Notes: generated by a model not told the origin, from the letters alone. A DNA stretch of 64,000 nucleotides from Blastomussa wellsi (GCA_947652115.1 OX393568.1:2861460-2925459), one strand, 5' to 3'; shown: positions 49,801 to 61,136, counted from the first letter of the stretch. Made by a program: numbers and translations.

Positions 49801-52800
49801 AATTGTGTGCAGTTCATAGCAAACGAAAACTTTTTGAAACGAAAATCCGCCATTTATGAAAACACTCCGCGGAAAGCCATATAATATGACGTCACAGAAT
49901 GATTTTAGTTTTAATATTTAATATGGGATTTTTGTAATAGGTTTTCTTCAATGTGGCAAACGAGTGTGTTTAACATGAACAACACGCAAATTCAAATACA
50001 GGTTGCAAAGAAGGTACAAAAGATACTTTGAGAAAATAATTAGCTGTGTATAGTTTGAGACACTCACGTCATTCACACGAAGTTTTCAAGAAACAAAGCA
50101 TTCATTGTCTTAATATTCTTATTTTTCCTTGAAGACAAAACTTTTAAAATTATTGCATTGTCTAAAGATCGTTAAAAAATGTCGTGAATTGACGAGAATT
50201 AACCACGGTTTCCAGTTGGATCGTAAAACATTTGATTGAATTTGATTCAAAATTCATATTTCTGAAACTAAGTCTGTATCAAATTTCCATGAAGGTCAAT
50301 AATGGTTCTGTTTGGTGTTGATTATGTCTGGTTAAAATTATTTGAAGGGAAAGCTGTGTGAAAATTCAAAGGGGCTTTTTCACGGATTTTGATCAATATT
50401 TAAGCGAATTTCAGCTCTGATCCCATCTGTTGAAACATTACAATAATGGCTTAAAGCTGTTAAAGATCTGAAAGAACCACAGACGTTCAATGGGCATGGA
50501 TGAACGAAAAAAGGAAATCCACGATTTACATGAAAGTGTAATTTATAATGTAAAATAGACGTGAAAACTGCAAAGGAGCCCGAACGATAATGCTGCTAGT
50601 TTACGTAGGAGACCTAAGAGACCTAATCAGCCAAAAATAAACTGTAACACAAACATAAGTGCAAGGCTGATACTACTTAGTATCAGCCTTGCAGTTATGT
50701 TTGTGTTACAATTTATAATGCTCCGCCACTCAAAATAAAAACTCTTACAAGGCTAATGTAAAGATTCGAGCTCATGATTAACAAAAATAAACAGAATTTT
50801 CTAAGTGAAATAAGTTAAAGGGGAAGTATCACAAGATTCAGGGTGATTGATAAAACCCAAATCCGTTTTCTCACAAAACAAAGACACAACAATTTTAAGT
50901 TTGATGTGAAGTATATGAAAACATGCTACATTTCGGCCCTCTCTGTCTAAAATATAATACTGAAACTCTCGCATGTAAACAATAACAAAGGTGTGGCTGA
51001 CTAGGACCCTTTAAGTTACAATTGGAGCGGAATTAGTAAGGCGAGGAGACCTCCAAGAAACCACAAGGCTTATAGAAGGTGTCCACCTCGGCAACCAATA
51101 TACCTGAAAATGAGGCTGTGAAAGTGCGGCCAAGCCAATTCAACAGGAACCTGAAACAAATGGCTTACTTTTGCTATAATTACAACGCTAAAGTCTTGTT
51201 TTGCTGCTGATTACCTACTTTTAGTAGCAAATGAACTGAGTCTGAATTAATCAGCAACTTGAAAAATCGTAGTCAAATATTGTTCAAGTTCTAACATTTT
51301 GGCTTCCAAAATGTGCTAGAACAAATCTTCTTTTAAACCTTTGGTTGTTTTCCTTTCTCTTAGTGTTCTTGTAGTATTTAGGTCAGTTATAGGACAATTT
51401 TGACCAAGTTAGGTTAAAATCACAATGAATAACTTCCCCTTTAAGTAAAAAAGTTTAAAATATGTTGCCTTTCGATAACTCGTGCGTTTTTCTGCTTTTC
51501 AGAACTACACGGAAATACAACCCAAGAGCAGAGATTGTTGCAGTACTTATTGCAGGATTACAAGAACCGCAGACTTGTTCGGCCAGTCAAGGACCGCTTT
51601 AAACCTGTTGTCATCGGCTTTAGCGCTGAGTTAATTGGCGTAGCTAAAGTGGTAAGGAAAACATTAAAATCACGGCGATTTTGATGCATTCTAAAATTAT
51701 GACTACCGAGACGAAGATATATATTAAGTGAATTATTCAAGAGAGAGCAAAAGTTCATTATGCTTCTAGCGATTTATCCATGACGCCATGGTACCGTTTG
51801 AAATCCTTAAGATCCATGAGTCACTTTCGATGGCATCGAAATCATGAAAATTGTTTTCAGCAGCAAGCTGTGCCACTGGAAGTCTTTCAAATAATCTCTT
51901 GCAGTTTCCATTTCGCGTCAAATTAACTGGGTTTCGGAAGATTGATATCTCAAAGATCAACGGTCTGTGAACTGAAGATAATTTTGCTTATCAAATTTGA
52001 GGACTTCAAATGTGTTGAAAGGCATGCTGTGTGTTTTCTGTACATTTAACTAAAACGACTTTCCAAGATCCGTGAGAATTGTACACTCTAATTTTTAATT
52101 GAACTGTTTTAAACTTTGTCCGGCATAAAGTTTGTCATTTGTTTCAAAATTGCGGATTAAACGGTGAAAAGGTTTTCATATTAATATATTTTACAAGAAG
52201 TTATCGCCACCGCTCACTTAATAACATTTTCGTCAAACAAACATTTACATATTACCACTCGGGGAATTCCCGCAAGCTGTTTTTCTATAGATGCCACTGT
52301 TAATATTGAATTTTGAGGAAATGAAAATGAATAGGAAAAACCGAGATTTTCAACTTCAAAACTTCACAAAATGCCGCCTAAATTAAAACATGCATATTTT
52401 TCAGCATAATCATACAGATATAACATTATATGAATTCAGTTCGTTCGAATACCATGCTATGATTTTGCAAATCTGTATCTATTTGAATGCTCTCGATTTG
52501 AGTGCTCTCTAAACTTTCCAGTTGCACCTTAACTTGATAGTGTACAGCTAAGGGCGGTAGAAAACGAGGACACGATGTTGCGGACACAAATGTTTTCCTA
52601 TTTGCCGCGCGCGCAACATTGTTGCGGACACAAATTTTGTGTCCGAGACAACTAAAAATGTTTCTGATTTTATTCAGAAACATTTTGTGTCCACGACAAA
52701 TGTTGATGTGTTTGCACGCGCAACAAATCGTCATGAGCAACAATGTGTCCGCAATAATGTGTCCTCGTTTGCCACAACCTTAAAGGCCGACGTCGCGGGA

Positions 52801-54714
52801 ACGGGTTGCTACAACAATCCGCCTCGTGTGACCTGTTGAATTTGTGATAATCTTTGTCACTTGAACAGAATTTTGTCCTTGCGAGCTGTCACACAAATTC
52901 AAACCAGCCCTTGTTTTAGACGCCGTACACAAGGAGCAACTTGTCGCAGAGACCTGCCGCTGTGACTTGTTGCGGAGCGTGTCTCGGCCTTAAAAGCGTA
53001 GTATGAACAAATTGTGTTATATATAATTCCCGATGGTATTGATTGAATTTGACTGTGCGGTTTTGTTGGCTATGTTATAATCGCTGTTTTTATATAATTT
53101 GGATTTGCAGTAAACTGCTCGTGCTTTATTATTACTTTTTGCACAATTAAAAACAAACCTAATTTTTTTGTGATACCAAAAACTAATTACTTATTTTGAC
53201 GCTTTGGTCTCATTGCGGACCTACCAGACGCCAACACCGCAAAAATGCAAAATAGAATGAAATTATTATACCTTATTTGTTCAAGAAGCAACTATGGGTC
53301 GAAATTGATGCAATGTAGTCTAGGCCTTCCAGAGGTGTTTGTTTCCTAAAGTGGGAAGATCAGTGTAGATACTCGACAGATTCATGCGCATAATTTACTC
53401 ATATTTTTTAACACAAGCCACTCAAAAACAATTTTCACGATAGCCACATGATGGTTTTCATAGTGTATATATGAAATAATTCCAAATATAAACTGCAAAT
53501 TCACCAGGAAAAGTAACTATAAGCAAATTATCACAATGTTCTGGCAGAAGTCAAAAATTAGAAAAATTATTAAGATTCAGTGCCAAAGTCGTTCGTAAGA
53601 GCGCCAAACCTGTGGTATTAGACTAGCAATAAGAATAGCGCGGATTAAGCCGCTCGACCGACACATGACCTCCCAATAATCCAGCATATCATTCAGACAA
53701 TGGGGAAATCGATTTCTTTCCTTCAACACTTGTTTAAGTTTAGGTATTTGAATTTTGCAGGATGAAAAGGACCAGGTAATCAAGACTCACTTCTGGGTCC
53801 GTCTGGTGAGATTATTTTTTGTCTGTTTTGACTCGTTTGTATTTTGGGACACAAATATGGCGGCTGCCTACTAAGGACATCTCGGTTGTGACACTCCGTT
53901 ATTCATTCTCCACAGGAATGGAACAATCCTCACATGACATGGAAACCAGATGATTATGGCGGAGTCAAGGAGATTCAAATTCCTCCTGAGATGCTTTGGG
54001 TACCTGACGTCATTTTATACAACAAGTAAGCCTTGTTTTGTTTTAGCTTGCTCTTTTGTTGGCTGGTTAGTTTTTACATTGTTTGTTTGTTTGGCTGGCT
54101 GGTTGGTTGGTTGGTTGGGTGGATGGTTGGTTGGTTGGATGGCTGCTTGATTGGTTGGTTGGTTGGTTGGTTGGTTGGTTGGTTTGCTGGCTGGCTGGTT
54201 GGTTGGTTGGTTGGTTGGTTGGTTGGTTGGTTGGTCGGCTGGCTGACTGGTTGGTTTGCTGGCTGGGTGGTTGGTTGGTTGGTTGGTTGGCTGGCTGGTT
54301 GGTTTGTTGGCTGGTTGGTTGGTTGGTTGGTTGGTCGGCTGGCTGACTGGTTGGTTTGCTGGCAGGCTGGTTGGTTGGTTGGTTGGTTGGTCGACTGGCT
54401 GAGTGGTTGATTTGCTGGCTGGCTTGTTGGTTGGTTGGTTTGCTGGCTGGCTGGTTGGTTGGCTGGCTGGCTGGCTGGCTGGCTTGCTAGCTGGCTGGCC
54501 GGCTGGCTGGCTGGCTGGCCGGCTGACGGGCCGGCTGGCTGGCCGGCTGGTTGGTTGGTTGACTGGCTGGTTGGTTGGTTGTTTGGTTGGCTGGCTGGTT
54601 GGTTGGATGGCTGGCTGGCCGGCTGACGGGCCGGCTGGCTGGCTGGTTGGTTAGTTGGTTGTTTGGTTGGCTGGCTAGCCGGCTGACTGGCTGGCTGGTT
54701 GGTTGGTTCGCTGG

Positions 54715-54745
<31 letters not shown>

Positions 54746-57700
54746 ACTGGTTGGTTGGTTGCATGGTTGGTTGGCTGGCTGGCAGGTTGGCTGGCTGGTT
54801 GGTTGGCTTGCTGGTTGGTTGGTTGCATGGTTGGTTGGCTGGCTGGTTGGTTGGTTGGTTGGCGGGCTGGGTTGTTGGTTGGTTGGCGGGCTGGCTGGTT
54901 GGCTGGTTAAAAATAATTAAATCAACCATCTAACTAACCAACTCAACCAAGAAGACAAAAAAGAAATCGAAAGAAAGAAAAAGAATTCAGGTAATTAAAT
55001 TTAGATTTAAATTTAATTCAATTAAAACATTATTGTGTTCTTGTTTTGGCAATCCTTAGTTAATGCCCTTTGTTAATATTTTCTTTAAATCTATTCCCAC
55101 TTTAATAGATGTACTAAATGGAATGCAGTCGCTTCCAAAACATTCCTATTCCATAGAATTCCTATATCAGCCTAAACTTTTCTTTCCCAGGGGTTCCTCT
55201 CATGATTTCCAGCTTCCTTCCACTCACAGGTGAGAACGGTAGGATTTCCTTTTTTGTGTGCAGCAATTCTGACACGTTAAACGATTTTTAATCCATCCCT
55301 ACAGTGCTGATGACCGACTGAGTTTGAAAGCAACATCTGGCTTCACAACCTTTGTCAAAATAAGCCACGATGGCAATCAGACATGGCGGGCTCATATCAT
55401 CTACAGGAGCATGTGCAACATCAACGTCAAGGATTTCCCGTTTGATGACCAGACCTGTAAAATGGTTTTTGCCTCCTGGTCATATGACATTAGCGCTCTT
55501 GACTTGAGGGAGAGGCCTGACCTGGCAGGGGGGAAAGCTGTCGCTAAGAAGGAAAGAGGCTCGGATGTGTTCCAGGAAAACGAGGAATGGACTGTGGAGT
55601 GGATAGATATCGAGAGGAATGAGGTTCGTCAGTGGTTAGCATAAAAAATTCCATTACGCTTTTCATTTGAGGGAACTTTATGGGACATTCTATTTCAAAC
55701 AGGAGCGGTATTTCAATCAGCATGATCCAGCGGCCAGGAAGTTCAACATCTACAATCTCCTTTTATTCACCAGCAAACGTTTTCTTGGGTCAGCCGAAAT
55801 TAAGCCTTTCCTAGTCCGCGGAGCAGCTTAGCCCTTAGGCTCGTAGCCGACTGGGCCTGTACAAGAGAAACAAGTGGCTCTCGGGTCACTTGAGAGTAAC
55901 AAAGGGAGTCCATTTATATCAACCGTTGCTACAAAGGGATTTTAAAACAACTGATTTGATTTGGACGCCCTTTGTTTGATTCTAGTGTCCCCAGGGCCAC
56001 TTGTTCCTCGTGCACAGGCCCAGCTTGCTAAGCTTCCCTAGGCTTTGGGGACTAAAATGGGTCAGGTTAAGCCTTGGTTGGTGACTTAACAGCGTATTTT
56101 TGTATTTTTGCTTTTAACAGAAAGAAAACGGCTGCTGCGATTTACCGGTGGCGGATTTGACAATCACCATGCTTCTGCGCAGACGCACATACTATTACGT
56201 CATGAGCCTGATCTTGCCTTGTACACTCATAGCTTGTACTATCTTCCTGGAGTTTATTCTACCAGCAGAGTCTGGTGAACGAGTCGGCCTGGGTATCACC
56301 ATTCTTCTATCAATGGCCGTGTTCCAGGAATTGACGTCAGAGAAGCTGCCTTCGAGCTCTGAGCATTTTCCTCTTTTAGGCAAGTGGCAACTTCGAAAAG
56401 TCAGCTCAACAGACTGGTTAACAGATAACGAATATAGAATTATTTCTCTAAGTCCCTATCCAATTGATTACTTCTGCGCTTCAAGACAGCCTACAGTTGT
56501 TTTACTTTAGGAGGAGTTTGACTATTCATGACTTCCAGAAAACGGTAGTTAAAGGGGAAGTATCACGGAGTTTGTCACGATTTTGGTCAGAATTAGCTAC
56601 ATTTAAACTTCTAACGCCTCATTCAATACTTAAATCGTTTCTAAATCGCTAATTTTATAACGTCAAGTGAAATCAGAACAGAAGATCGAGGCAAAGTATA
56701 TTGGTTACTGATTTCATATGAGATACAATGGGAAAACTTGAAAACATAGGCCCGACGTCTCCAAGTTGGCATCATCGAATCATGGCCATCCACCCGCAGA
56801 AACAACTTTTAACAGTTTCTTTACATTACGATAGGCTTTCAAAGGATTTTTATCTTTGGCCGTTTTCATGCTAGAGACGATAAAGTCGTCTAAACGCCTT
56901 TGACGTCTAAGACGTTAAAGGCGTCTGGTATAAAAACGGGACGCATTTAGTGGACGGCCTAACAGTAAAAAGAATAAAAATTTAAAAAGTCTGGGTTCTT
57001 TAATCGGAGGACACTGGACACTAGTAAACTTTTTGCGCTTTGGATTAACTGTAAAAGGCTTGACAAAGTTTTCAACAACCGCGCCCGAATGCGTCATCCG
57101 ATACGTCATTTATGTGTATGTCCTCTAATTTAAAACGACGATTAGCCAATGAGCGCGCGAGAATTTCTGCACTAAGTTATGGTAGAAAGAGGTCTTGTAC
57201 AGACGGGATTAAGTGATTGAGTAACAAGCTGGCTCTTTAGTCCGTTATTTGTTGAAAGTATTTTGTATTGTGTGTAATGCGTTCAGCAGTCTCAGTCAAT
57301 ACATTTCCATTACCTCGGTCGAGAGTGTTAATTATCGCAACTCATAGAAATTCTGCGCCATGTTTAATATTCTTTTATGGGGTTTCATAGTCAACCAAAC
57401 TGAAATTTACCCTTAGGTAAATAAATTAAACTCTCTCTCTAAGTTTACCAAGGGGAAATAATAATACTGTGATGTCTAGACGACGTCTAAGCGTGGACTT
57501 CACTGTCCTTCACTGAATCCGAACTGTTTATTCTCGCTTTTTGCAGCCATGTACTATTCAGTGTCAATCATGGAAATTGGTACCGCCCTTGGCGCCACGT
57601 GCATCATATTGAATTTACATCACCGCAACACTAAGATGCCGAACTGGTTTCACAAGATCGTGCTGGAATGGCTGGCTAAACTTGTGAGATACGAACCTCG

Positions 57701-58160
57701 TGTGAGCAACCGACTATTGTCAGAAGTGGAATCTGTGGACGAAAGCACGCAAAAGATGATTCAATCAAACGCAAACTCGGAAAAGAAGAGAAATGATGCG
57801 TTTGATCTGGAAAGGGACTCGATCGAGTTTGAAATGGACCTTTTTGAGGAGCCTCGAGGAGGGCGTGACCAGGTGCTTTTGGCGCAAAATGGAAACATTC
57901 CCACGCACCACGTTACCAGGAAGCGCTCGGTCAAAAGAAAACCACAGGACACTGAGACCGAGACATCAGAGGTTCAGATATCCGACGCCAGATTTCCTGT
58001 TTATGACGTAAACAAGGAAGAGTTTTACAAGAAACAATGGCAAGATGCGGCCAGAATCCTAGATCGGTTTTTACTTTTGGCTTCGGTAGTGATTGGTTCT
58101 GTCTCAGCTATGGCTATCTTCTTACAATCTCCTCGTATCCGAGCATTGTTTATTCCGTGA
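46728..58160 (+). CDS. Gene B: nicotinic receptor-like subunit with altered loop C (7 coding exons)
   Basis: Predicted plasma-membrane Cys-loop cation channel subunit. Join 46728-46809, 51503-51651, 53761-53805, 53916-54025, 55305-55623, 56121-56379, 57547-58160 gives 1578 bp, 525 residues, frame intact, intron phases as in gene A. Seen: signal peptide (1-21), helix [11 protein letters not shown], loop D (HFWVRLEW), loop A ([10 protein letters not shown]), Cys-loop C166-C180 with FPFD, loop B SWSYD (W187), TM1 about 259-282, TM2 289-309 after GE (-1' Glu) with 9' Leu298, TM3 after FPLLAMYY, the post-TM3 motif KMPNW, and TM4 followed by LQSPR. Loop C reads [11 protein letters not shown]: the vicinal cysteines stay but both aromatic loop-C tyrosines of alpha subunits are gone (Asn and Val). 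It may be an accessory subunit or bind another ligand. Intron 6 is GC-AG; the intron 5 donor is GTTCGT. Confidence 0.93.
46810..50642. other. Gene B intron 1, first part
   Basis: AT-rich intronic sequence with no exon-like segment and no recognised repeat; short open frames appear random. Confidence 0.4.
50643..50710. repeat. 68-bp near-perfect hairpin in gene B intron 1
   Basis: 33-bp arms with one mismatch around a 2-bp centre; the left arm starts TGTAACACAAACATAAGTGC. The loop is too small for a normal microRNA precursor, so a tiny foldback element is more likely. Confidence 0.85.
50819..51440. mobile_element. 622-bp DNA-transposon-like element with TTAA duplication
   Basis: Left end TTAA|AGGGGAAGTATCACAAG, right end ACTTCCCCT|TTAA, with TTAA at 50815-50818 and 51441-51444. 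Terminal repeats are short (AGGGGAAGT). A TTAA duplication is typical of piggyBac- or Kolobok-type elements. No transposase. A solo left end recurs at 56553. It ends ~60 bp before gene B exon 2. Confidence 0.65.
51503..51651 (+). CDS. Gene B exon 2
   Basis: 149 bp after TGCTTTTCAG, donor GTAAGG. Encodes an NTT sequon, [11 protein letters not shown], then [19 protein letters not shown], matching the N-terminal helix and first beta strands of the family. Phase 1 in, phase 0 out. It is 9 bp longer than gene A exon 2. Confidence 0.92.
51652..52560. other. Gene B intron 2, first part
   Basis: No feature recognised; open frames on the minus strand here (51558-51758, 51766-51960) are shadows without domain content. 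Confidence 0.4.
52561..52775. repeat. Foldback element with AAACGAGGACAC ends
   Basis: About 215 bp. Left end AAACGAGGACACGATGTTGC and right end GCAATAATGTGTCCTCGTTT are inverted copies; the interior repeats GCGGACACAAA and its inverse. No coding content. Confidence 0.75.
53761..53805 (+). CDS. Gene B exon 3 (45-bp nAChR exon)
   Basis: Exactly 45 bp between ATTTTGCAG and GTGAGA. Encodes [15 protein letters not shown] with the loop D Trp. Confidence 0.94.
53916..54025 (+). CDS. Gene B exon 4 (110-bp exon, loop A)
   Basis: 110 bp, acceptor CTCCACAG, donor GTAAGC. Encodes [16 protein letters not shown] and WVPDVILYN. The tetranucleotide repeat begins within about 60 bp of its donor. Confidence 0.96.
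54060..54910. repeat. TTGG/CTGG tetranucleotide repeat, gene B intron 4
   Basis: About 850 bp of nearly continuous GGTT and GGCT units on the plus strand, with rare variants. All three plus frames and the minus frames stay open and give Trp-Leu-Val-Gly or Asn-Gln-Pro repeats; these are artefacts. The strand asymmetry (G-rich sense strand) could allow two-tier G-quadruplexes in the pre-mRNA. Confidence 0.95.
54911..55304. other. Rest of gene B intron 4
   Basis: A short A-rich stretch (AAGAAAGAAAAAGAA near 54970) then unique sequence up to the exon 5 acceptor. No further feature. Confidence 0.4.
55305..55623 (+). CDS. Gene B exon 5 (Cys-loop, loop B)
   Basis: 319 bp, acceptor CCCTACAG. Encodes residues 130-235 with Cys-loop [15 protein letters not shown], loop B SWSYD, a GNQT sequon, and a basic insertion ([11 protein letters not shown]) in the loop F region that gene A lacks. 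The only phase-compatible donor is GAG|GTTCGT, weak at +3 and +4. Confidence 0.92.
55823..56045. repeat. Foldback MITE-like element, gene B intron 5
   Basis: Inverted ends: GACTGGGCCTGTACAAGAG and AACAAGTGGC on the left mirror GCCACTTGTTCCTCGTGCAC and GGCCCAGCTTGC on the right. Related short copies are at 43066 and 60903. Confidence 0.7.
56121..56379 (+). CDS. Gene B exon 6 (loop C, TM1, TM2)
   Basis: 259 bp, acceptor TTTTAACAG. Encodes [15 protein letters not shown]1 ([19 protein letters not shown]) and TM2 [20 protein letters not shown]. The donor is TTAG|GCAAGT: a GC 5' splice site in otherwise perfect consensus, supported by the phase-1 join to GCC-ATG in exon 7 that matches gene A. Confidence 0.93.
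56553..56700. repeat. Partial copy of the TTAA element, gene B intron 6
   Basis: Begins TTAA|AGGGGAAGTATCAC, the same terminus as the element at 50819. I found no matching right end, so it is truncated or decayed; the end given is arbitrary. Confidence 0.4.
56858..56945. repeat. GC-richer foldback in gene B intron 6
   Basis: GCCGTTTTCATGCTAGAGACG is loosely mirrored by CGTCTGGTATAAAAACGGGA, and AAACGCCTTTGACGTCT by GACGTTAAAGGCGTCT. Small MITE-like remnant. Confidence 0.5.
57547..58160 (+). CDS. Gene B exon 7 (TM3, cytoplasmic loop, TM4, stop)
   Basis: Acceptor TTTTTGCAG. Encodes [20 protein letters not shown] (TM3), KMPNWFHK, an acidic and Ser-rich cytoplasmic loop, the pre-TM4 helix ([14 protein letters not shown]) and TM4 ([19 protein letters not shown]), ending TGA at 58158-58160. 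Confidence 0.96.
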
Positions 58161-60895
58161 CAGAGCGCCCGCTGTGTACGAGAGAGTAAAGCACGGCAAC
58201 ATATCGATATGTTTTGTGACTTCTTGTTAAACAAATGTTATTGTCGTGGATAACATGAAACGGCAATCCACCAATTGTCCATCTTGGATGCAGACGCTTG
58301 TAAGATCTTTGGTGCGAATTCATTGCTACACAATAGCGTGAGCGCTTCAAAACGCACGTCATTTATCAGTTTTCTTCGTTCCAAACAAATCTTGAGATTG
58401 AGAACATACCGCTCCACAGAACAAAATTTTCTAATGTAGCACCTGCGATAATAGTTTCGCGATCAAGCCATGCAAAGCAGCTTCCAGGAGGAATTACTTG
58501 CAGTGGAAAAACTGGAGGACACAAACCAGAAAATTGCTGACTCGGCATCATGCGATAATCAACAGGAAAGCCTACTCTATGAGAGGATAAGTTCCCGCCT
58601 TTTATGTTACTCAGTTTTTTATTCTTGGACGCAGGTGCAGGTGGAGAATTCATCCTATGTGGCTGAATGAAATAATAACAAACATTGGTAGAACTCTACT
58701 TGTAACCTAACGCAAAATTTAAGCAGCAGTCTGATTGGTTAAGCTGTTCGTATACTATTAATGGTTGGTATACGAGTTCACGTGAGCTCGAACAACGGAG
58801 CAGTGTTTGAAAAATAATTGTACTTTGCAATGCAATATAATTAGAAGTCGTTCACTTGGATTAAACCTATGTGTGATGATAGTTGTTGAGCCTGCAGGCC
58901 GAATCAATCAAATATCACCTCAGAGAAATCGAGAGCGAGTCTAATTGTTAATTATGCTCCCTTAACGGCCGAAATTTTTGTTCCCTCACCACTTAACCGA
59001 GAAACAATTTCGTAGTAAGAGTGGTTTTAGTCATATCAGTAAATTGTCAAAAGTAGATTTCTAGTTTTTGTCATTGGCCTAAGTCTACTTAGGAAAAAAC
59101 CACGTACGTATCATTATGAACTTACAAATGAGATTTAATTATCCAGAGGTAGATATGATTATTTTTGCGAGCTAGTTGATGCATAACGTGTACATAGTCA
59201 TTGAGTATTTTCACATTTTGCAGATTTTAAAGCTAACTGTATTTCTCGATTAGACGCCCCCGGCTGTTGTTTAAAATTCGAATACGACCTTGTTGGCTCG
59301 GTGTTTATTTGGAGCCCGGCGTTTATGAAACAAGGCTAATTTTTAACATTTTTGAAAGCCTCGCTTTTTTTCTGATTTTACGCAAAATTTAAGGCAAAAT
59401 ATAATAAAAGCATTCATCAGAACAAAGCCAAAATGTCACCAACTTGGTAGTTTGTTGGATGAACAGGAGAAACACTGATAAAGTGAACTGTGTACCCCTG
59501 TGAAACTTAATGATTGTACCATTTTGTGATGACATTCAGATGCGTGAAAACCGTACCTAAAAAACAAACGACAAATCTCGATTAACGCCCGGGCGTTTAT
59601 TTAAAGCTTGACGTGACAGATCTCGGAGTTTATTGGGGGTCAGGCGATAATCGAGAAAATACGATAAATCTGCTTGCCCAGATCATTTGGTCATAAATCT
59701 GTTGTCTAAATTCCCAGCTTTTCACAGGACGGCAAAAAGCTGTAATCAAAAATAAATTGCTTCAGTCCATGTAAAGGTGTGTATATGATCTGTTGCTGTT
59801 GTTTTTTCTGGTATTTTGCCTAGATAAAAAAAATATGAAAGCGAAGGCAACCACTTCCCAGGGTCTCATCTTTCCGCAACCTCATTATCGCTACTCAGGG
59901 ATAATGCGCCCTAATCCTCTGTCCGCGCCTCGGGGGATTAGGGCGAGAAAACGTCTGACACTTCAGACTAGGATAATGCTCATCATCATCATCATCATTA
60001 TCATTATAATCATCATATATAATTTCCATGGTCACTCTATTACCACTGAGTCCCTCCAATGAGATGATTACGGGGAATGAAGGGAAGTCAAAAGTAGCTC
60101 TTCGAGAACTGCTTGAATTAAGCAATTTCTGACTACAAGTTTTGGAGATGTTAGAATTATAGCTGATTATAGCAGTGACTCAGACTCAGTCGCTATTAAA
60201 ACGGTGTTCCGGGGACGATAGAAGATTGGATGCCAGGGAAGATTGAGAGACTGAGACCAGGTTCAGCAATAAAATTTAAAAAAAAACAAATATGTCCCTG
60301 ATCGATGAAGGTTGGTTTTGTCCATCCGAAATATTGAGCCTAATAATTAAATATACCATCAGTTTCCAGCTATTTGATGCTAATCTCGTACCCAGTTATT
60401 TGCTCGCTTCGTAGGAGGGTTGAAAAAAGTCTTGGTACGAGATTAATACCCTGCGCGTCTAAATCTTCCCTAGTATCCAATCTTCTCTCGCCCCCAGAAC
60501 CCGTACAACTGGATATTTGAGTGTGGCATTAACCGCCTGAAATAACCTCAGGAGTGAGCCAGTTAGTGAGTTATTCATCGAAGAGAAAACTAGAAAACTA
60601 TTTACAGCCTTTCTATTTATCAAAGCAAAATCCGGAGAACACGACATACGGTGGAGGGGACGGGGACGACAGTGATCGTAAGAAATTGAGTCCTTTACAA
60701 GGCAATATTTATTTAATATATCCTAGATTAACAGCTTAAACTAAGGCATTTTACTAATTTTAACACTAATTTTTGCCAATTTTTACAAGGGTCAGTTTTG
60801 AAATTTGTCTGCCTAAATCGGAAAACAATAAGTACGCCATGCATGCCTATGTTGATTGACCACCGGCAGCACCAGTTCTTCTCTTCCTGGTTTTG
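58161..60895. other. Downstream of gene B, no gene seen
   Basis: Presumed 3' UTR and intergenic sequence. Includes a small (ATC)n microsatellite at about 59980-60015 and a small inverted repeat around 59911-59953 (CGCCCTAATCC and GGATTAGGGCG). Open frames up to 95 codons have no recognised domain. Confidence 0.4.
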
Positions 60896-60902
60896 GTCAC
60901 CC

Positions 60903-60964
60903 ATAGCCCTTTTCGTTTCTCTTAGCTGGTGGGGCATTGGCACGAGAAACGAAGGGCTCTGGGA
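60903..60964. repeat. Short foldback related to 43066 and 55823
   Basis: AGCCCTTTTCGTTTCTCTTAG is mirrored by CACGAGAAACGAAGGGCT. Nearly the same as the copy at 43066-43136. Confidence 0.7.
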
Positions 60965-61136
60965 AAATAATTTTAATTTTGAACGGAAGTCAAAATGTTC
61001 GCCGGTCGCCATAGTGCAGCACACAACATGTAGAAACATCAATACTATATACATGAAATCCGGAAGTCCTAGAATCTAGGACTGGAAATACGAAGTCCCG
61101 AGAGCCTTCGTTTCTCGCGCCAACGTTCCACCGACT

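Noticed and set aside
54033..54933. Many long open frames on both strands (Trp-Leu-Val-Gly and Asn-Gln-Pro repeats)
   Set aside because: They are translations of the TTGG/CTGG repeat inside gene B intron 4, open in all frames for compositional reasons.
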